From positions 121,844,993-121,908,992 of the forward strand of contig CM060912.1 of NCBI GenBank assembly GCA_030737875.1: a DNA stretch of 64,000 nt, given 5' to 3'. The stretch's first letter is position 1. Each line of letters opens with the position of its first letter. Below, piece by piece: positions 59,201 to 64,000 of the stretch. The stretch comes from Allium sativum (lineage: Eukaryota > Streptophyta > Magnoliopsida > Asparagales > Amaryllidaceae). The position numbers and the translations under genes were made by a program. The notes below the pieces were generated by a model. That model was not told the DNA's origin. It saw only the letters and a program-made list of their open reading frames with translations, and made no database searches.

Positions 59201-60447
59201 GCCACGTATAAAAAAAACAGACCTTAGCATCTGCATCGGCAGATAAATCGAAAGCTCCCGACCGAGTCCTGTATTTCTTGATTTGCCCTGTGACAGGACT
59301 CGGATGGCACAATGTGATACATGTGCATACAGTCATGGAAAAGCGATTCACGATGAATGCGTGGGAAAAAGGGCGCGGTTGGCGGTTAGCGTAATCCCTA
59401 GTGGCCCTAGGGGGTTGAACCCAAACCGAGATACGAAAACGTGCAATAGGTAAGCATAATCCCTAGCAGCCCTAGGTAGCATAAGTCCTAGTTGTACAAA
59501 CAATAATTCATGTTGGAAGACCCTAGCTAGGTTTAGGGTAACAGTCCAAACCGATCTTAAGGATCATGGAACTATGTTAAAGTAATATAGAATCTCATGG
59601 GAAAGCCCGTATAGTCTACGGCAAGGGACTGAACATTTACATGGAATAAAACATACAAGTTGAGTAACCTATATATGCGATATATTAGGTTGACATGGAC
59701 CATTGCACGACTTTTGAGTGAGGGTCATTCTTGGTTAACACATGACACGGTGGGGATACTAGTACGGTAGGTGCAGAGCTAAAATACAGGATAAATATCA
59801 CGGGGCGTTATACGTGACAGATATCTTGGGGATATTATACTTGATAGAAACCTGACGATGTGATACCTTGTTTTATCTTGACATCGTAATTTATCATGAC
59901 ACCTTAGTTTATCTGAGTTCAGTAGTTCATCCTGTTATTTTGATTTAGCTTATCTATCTTGTTATCATGCTTATGTTCATCTCAGTTTCTCATGTCAGTT
60001 AACTTTACTAGTTTTTATGCTAATAGTAGATAGGGCTTACTCAGTCTTTTTGACTGACCCGTTTTGTTTCGCCTCTTTTCTTCCGTTCCCCCCCCCCCCC
60101 CCCAAGGTTACAGGGAGGAAATATTGTTGTTTAGTTCGGACTTCTTCTGCTTGAAGGTCATCATGGATGGCTTGGACTTTTCTTGGCTAATGGCTACTTT
60201 ACTGTTTTTACTTGCGGAATAATTTATGAAAATGTCTTTATGCTTCTTTACTATTGCAAGACAGGTTTTGATGTACTCTGATGTAAAAGGCTTTAGACCT
60301 TATTTATTCATGTTATGGAAGTTTGATTTTACTTCCGCTATTTTATATGTTCTGTCTTGTGATATTTCTGTGCATGTTTACCAACAATGCCCCTCTAAAG
60401 CTAGTGCATTCCTTTGCGAGTGACCCTAGCGGAGGCGGGGTGTTACA
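55949..60447 (+). repeat. LARD-B 3' LTR
   Basis: Nearly identical to 49508-53969. Its TA run (about 56190-56250) is longer than in the 5' LTR and its C run is 16 long (60088-60103) against 11. Confidence 0.96.
57825..58595. repeat. GTTAAG/CTTAAC array in the LARD-B 3' LTR
   Basis: Same array as 51360-52110 with only a few substitutions. Confidence 0.85.
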
Positions 60448-61443
60448 TGAGTAGACTATTTTCATCTCAGATATGCTTGAGAATCGATCCATAAAGAATC
60501 TTCTTTTTCAATCATGTTCAGATATTATGCGCCAAAGTTTTCTTTATCGATTAAGGTTTCTTTTTAAGGTTACGACAATCTGTTTTATAGTGATTAGATC
60601 CATTCGCTTTCTCAGACTTCTCATTGCCTAATTTTTTTTTTTAGAGAATTTCTTTTTTTTTAATTAAAAGAGTGTTCTAAAGATTTATTTCCCACTTTTT
60701 CCTCCATCATGTGGTTCTTAGATGGAAACGATCTTGGCTTAGTAATGTTTTTCCATCTAAGTTGTTCTTATCCAAACTCGAATCTTCCTTTTTTTTGTTA
60801 AAGGATTTTCCTTTGATTTTTCTAAACGAGGGACGTTTGTCTGTTATGGATGCAATTTTTATATTCTTATCCATATTCATTTTGTGCCAGTTAAATTGAT
60901 TTAGGACATGTATTATATCATTAAAATTTTCTAATACCCAGTTATTTTATAATTAAACAAATTTGGAGTCAAAAGTTTCTTTCTTGTTGTGTCCTCTTCT
61001 AGAAATTTAGCCTCCGGTGCATCCTCAACTTCTTTGATAATTGATTTGTTGCAATACATATCGCATAGACTATTTATCAAAGCATTTCATATTTTCCCCA
61101 TGCATATATAATAATTTTGCATTCATTTAAGTATTGACCATGCTTGCACAACAGTCTTGTTTTATGTTTCTTTTGGATTTGGCGTCACAAGTACGTAAAC
61201 CTTTTTTTAGCAAAACCAACAGAAAATGCATCATTTTCTGACAACGCACAAAACTAATGCATCGAATATTTCCAACCTAGTGAAATCGCATGTGAGCTCT
61301 CTCAAACTATGTAGTGCTATTGTCGAATAACTTCTTATGATTATTGATGTGTATTTTTTTGGATACTCGGTAATGTGGCACGGCAGTGGTAAAAAAATGT
61401 AGAGATCGCTTCAAGACATGCCAATGATGTTAAAACGTTATTT

Positions 61444-61623
61444 GTCATTATCGTTCGGTTAAACAAATAAATAGGTATTGTGAGCTAAGGCAGATCATCT
61501 CTCAAGATACGGTAGAGTATAAATAATTATTCTGTCATCATCGTTCGGTTAAACAAATAAATATGTATTGTGAGCTAAAGCAGATCATCTCTCAAGATAC
61601 GGTAGAGTATAAATAATTATTCT
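61444..61623. repeat. 90-bp tandem duplication
   Basis: Copies start at 61444 and 61534 (GTCATYATCGTTCGGTTAAA), each ending GAGTATAAATAATTATTC, with very few differences. Confidence 0.9.
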
Positions 61624-62806
61624 TTAATCAATTGTGTGACAGCACTATCGAAATTGATCCAACCGATATTTTGAACTGACTATAGTGACAAAAATATTAA
61701 GTTTGCAATCTACAATAACACAAACCTGAAATATTTCTGAAAGAAATAAGAGAGAAGAAGAAAACGAGTTTTCGAAACACAAGAGAAAGTAAATGCACTA
61801 TATAGGCGTTCTTATTTCTAGCTACAAATAATGCCTTTTCTTTTTGATAAGATGTGGCTTCTACCAAAATATAGCCTGTTTTAAATAAGTAATTTTATCC
61901 AAAAAATATATAATTTGGACTCAAACCTCAATCGATCTACGACGTGTGCATGTTAGATGTGCATGACCTCTCTTCTCATAATGAGTAAGTATTTGGTGAC
62001 ATATAGATCCAACCTTTCCTTTAGAAAACTGTATTTAAGCAAATATAGTCTCTTCCTTCCTATGATGTGGAACCATTTATAATCCCACATTTAACCTCTT
62101 CTTGTTTTCTTCTCAATTTAAAGACAAAATACCTCCAACAAAATTTTAAGAATTTCCATTAACTTTTAAAGTATATTAACTACTCAAAATTATTTGTTAT
62201 CATCGTATCGACTATACTTCTATAATTAGCGGAACTGTAGAAACAAATTCTACTAAACCTACGCTTTATGTTTTATGAGTTATCAATCGTCAACAAATAA
62301 AATAATTATTTGACATTCATCTATGTTCGATAATGCAGATATAAAATATACAAAAATAGTTTTTAGATGCAACCACAACATTACTTGCAATCAAAAGTAT
62401 CTATTGGTCGGCTTAAACATGGTTGAAAATTCGAATTTGGCCAGTAACATCACATGTTGGAATCCTTTGTAGCATTATTTATAATACTAACATGTAGTAT
62501 GTTATTTACAGCCTTGCACTTTAGAATCACCGGCCTATTCCAGAAATTAAAAGAAAAAAAAAAAACGAGTAAGTTTGTAAAATGAATTTAACATACAAAA
62601 CTGTAATCCTTTTTATCTTCGGAAAACATGAAAGATCTTTAAAGATGTTTTGTTCTCTCCCCACTCCAGCTTTTCGCTTATTTTGATATAGTGTGTTGCT
62701 GATGGCACCTCATTTTCTTTTCACTAATACCATTACCAAAAAATACCATATAATTTTCTACTACTCTTCCCAATACCGAACTTTTTAAAGGGCTATCAAA
62801 TACATC

Positions 62807-62809
<3 letters not shown>

Positions 62810-62837
<28 letters not shown>
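62810..62837. repeat. Poly(T) run of about 27
   Basis: On the minus strand it is a poly(A) run. It could be a microsatellite or the tail of an old retroposon; no target-site duplication was found. Confidence 0.7.
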
Positions 62838-62929
62838 GCACGGCAATCAACCATCGACCAACACAATTTTCCGCGACGATCAATCACCGAACAACAAAAG
62901 TTCGATAAAACAAGATACTGAATACTGAT

Positions 62930-63053
62930 ACGGATCATAAACCTAAAATGTAAACTAAAACCGTTAAATGGTCATGTCATAAGCAACGGATCATAAACCT
63001 GAAATGTAAATTAGAACGCTTACTTAAATGACCATGTCATTAACTCATAAGCA
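62930..63053. repeat. Diverged ~57-bp tandem duplication
   Basis: CGGATCATAAACCTAAAATG and CGGATCATAAACCTGAAATG start two copies that both run to a variant of GTCAT...AAGCA. It lies just downstream of the ORC2 stop. Confidence 0.75.
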
Positions 63054-63190
63054 GGCATCAAATTAGCGTATGAATATTAAACTAGTAAAACTGCGAGTCT
63101 ATGACAAGATCCATATTTCTACACTATTGAACCAGGATACACTAATACTGCTAGCACCAATACAAAACTGTAGATTCAGAATCATGGAAT

Positions 63191-63387
63191 TTAAGGCAAC
63201 TCTGGCAGAACATTTTGGATGGACTCAGAAGAAAGTGGTATGTAAAGGCAATCGTGACCATCAGAATGTCTTCTTGTTTTAACCAACTCGTGATCTTTAA
63301 ACTCTTGGAGGTGCGACTTAAGCGTAAGTAGGCTGCTCACCAGAAATTTCTCTCGGCAGGCACTGTATAATGCGTCCACAGACATGC
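63191..63387 (-). CDS. ORC2: Origin recognition complex subunit 2, last exon
   Basis: On the minus strand an AG acceptor (TTATGTTTCAG) precedes GCATGTCTGTGGAC; the exon runs to TAA at 63191-63193 and codes about 65 residues. It contains [30 protein letters not shown] and [11 protein letters not shown], which I recognise as the conserved C-terminal winged-helix end of plant ORC2. ORC2 is part of the six-subunit complex that marks replication origins and loads the MCM helicase in the nucleus. The exon is intact with no stop or frameshift. Upstream exons must lie beyond the right edge: 63388-64000 shows no upstream coding match. The overlapping plus-strand ORF at 63070-63282 is a shadow. Whether the gene is complete cannot be judged from here. 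Confidence 0.9.
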
Positions 63388-64000
63388 CTGAAACATAAAG
63401 CAATCAAACAATTACATAGTTTGCATGGTTACCGATTAATATTTGAAATGGAAGCGCAAACTGCTAGCTTCGACCCCGAAGTTCTAAAATAACCCTTATA
63501 TGTGCAAACAAAATATCATGAATTAGAATCCTATTGAGAACAGATATTAACATATATTTTCAAATAGAAGTCTTGAAATGCATATAAGGTTATGAGTTTG
63601 ATGCTCAGATCGAGTAAAAAATTGCAACTTTTCCTTTTATATTTTGCAGTTCATTTTTGTTATAACTACATTTAGAAAAAATATATTATAAGAATATATT
63701 TTGCATGCACGTACCTAAAATCCACATCAAGTCAAAAGTACAAAATTTAACATCTAATTTTAAATGGAAAATTTGGAAATGTAATAAGTTTACAAATTCA
63801 AAACCTTGCTCTTAAAAAGTACAAAAAAAAAAAAAAAATTGATTAATTTATCAAAAAACACGAACATTTTTTAAATTTAATAGCTTTACAGGATTTTTTA
63901 TATGCAAGTTTGTTACACGTGCCATAAAATCTTGTAATAATAACAACAACAATAACAACATGTTCAAAACAACATTTGATGACTGATTATGAACCAAAAA
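63388..64000 (-). other. ORC2 intron sequence, to the window edge
   Basis: AT-rich DNA upstream of the acceptor with no coding match to ORC2. It includes an A run near 63822-63838 and AACAAC repeats near 63940-63957. The donor site lies beyond the window. Confidence 0.6.

Larger units (their letters stand above)
49508..60447 (+). mobile_element. LARD-B: complete young non-autonomous Gypsy-type element with 4.5-kb LTRs
   Basis: LTRs 49508-53969 (4462 bp) and 55949-60447 (4499 bp) begin TGTAACAACCCGTATTTTC and end GGCGGGGTGTTACA. TGAGT at 49503-49507 and 60448-60452 is a perfect target-site duplication. The interior is 1979 bp with a perfect primer site and polypurine tract. No intact gag or pol exists. 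The LTRs differ at only scattered positions; most of the 37-bp length difference is TA- and C-run expansion, so insertion was recent compared with every other element here. LTRs make up about 82% of the element. Confidence 0.96.
60453..63190. other. Non-coding flank between LARD-B and ORC2
   Basis: No convincing gene on either strand. The 62-codon ORF at 60711-60899 shows no domain I know. The stretch contains a 90-bp tandem duplication, a long T run and a smaller duplication. The last few hundred bases before 63190 probably include the ORC2 3' untranslated region and terminator; I cannot place the poly(A) site. Confidence 0.5.

Noticed and set aside
60711..60899. Possible LINE-like ORF
   Set aside because: No reverse-transcriptase or endonuclease motif and no poly(A) tail or duplication around it.
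62810..62837. Poly(T) run as the tail of a SINE or processed retroposon
   Set aside because: No internal promoter boxes, no matching target-site duplication and no recognisable body.
63070..63282. Plus-strand 70-codon ORF
   Set aside because: It overlaps the ORC2 exon antisense and has no domain; a shadow.

Overview
This is nuclear DNA from a flowering plant, most likely a eudicot. It is AT-rich and gene-poor, and it is built almost entirely from nested LTR retrotransposons with very long LTRs. The only host gene I can support is the last exon of ORC2 (origin recognition complex subunit 2), on the minus strand at 63191-63387. There are no bacterial-type operons, CRISPR arrays, rRNAs or tRNA genes that I can see. 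I cannot name the species.

Layout. (1) 1-6205: a minus-strand Ty3/Gypsy element, E1. Its gag runs off the left edge and a long LTR-like region lies to its right. (2) 6206-7829: decayed LTR-like DNA with a 154-bp tandem duplication. (3) 7835-23693: a decayed chromovirus-type Ty3/Gypsy element, E2, with ~1.03-kb LTRs and target-site duplication (TSD) TTATC. Its integrase gene is split by a solo LTR (13218-22333), which itself holds a CACTA transposon (13495-16013) carrying an exon-like piece of a plant SNase-type nuclease. (4) 23699-30490: an old LTR end with primer binding site, a decayed SIRE-like Copia gag, and a complete 489-bp TRIM element (29440-29928).

(5) 30491-42319: a minus-strand LARD-like element (LARD-A) with 4.7-kb LTRs around only 1.47 kb of internal DNA, TSD ATGCA. 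Its right-hand LTR carries a 980-bp Mutator-like insertion with a 9-bp TSD; the left LTR preserves the nearly empty site. (6) 42523-49315: a minus-strand solo LTR (TSD TAACA) split by a 4.4-kb gag-only SIRE-like Copia element (43360-47771). (7) 49508-60447: a second, younger LARD-like element (LARD-B), plus strand, with 4.46/4.50-kb LTRs, 1.98 kb internal, TSD TGAGT, and a fossil reverse-transcriptase motif. (8) 60453-63190: non-coding flank, then the ORC2 exon and intron sequence to the right edge.

The elements that lack pol (LARD-A, LARD-B, the Copia, the TRIM) keep primer binding sites, polypurine tracts and LTR promoters, so they are built to be copied by proteins from autonomous relatives such as E1. 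The least expected features are the long LTRs, most of which lie downstream of the TATA box and so would be transcribed. They contain organised structure: a ~15-unit GTTAAG/CTTAAC array in LARD-B, a TTAACTC array in LARD-A, and a small hairpin conserved between LTR families.
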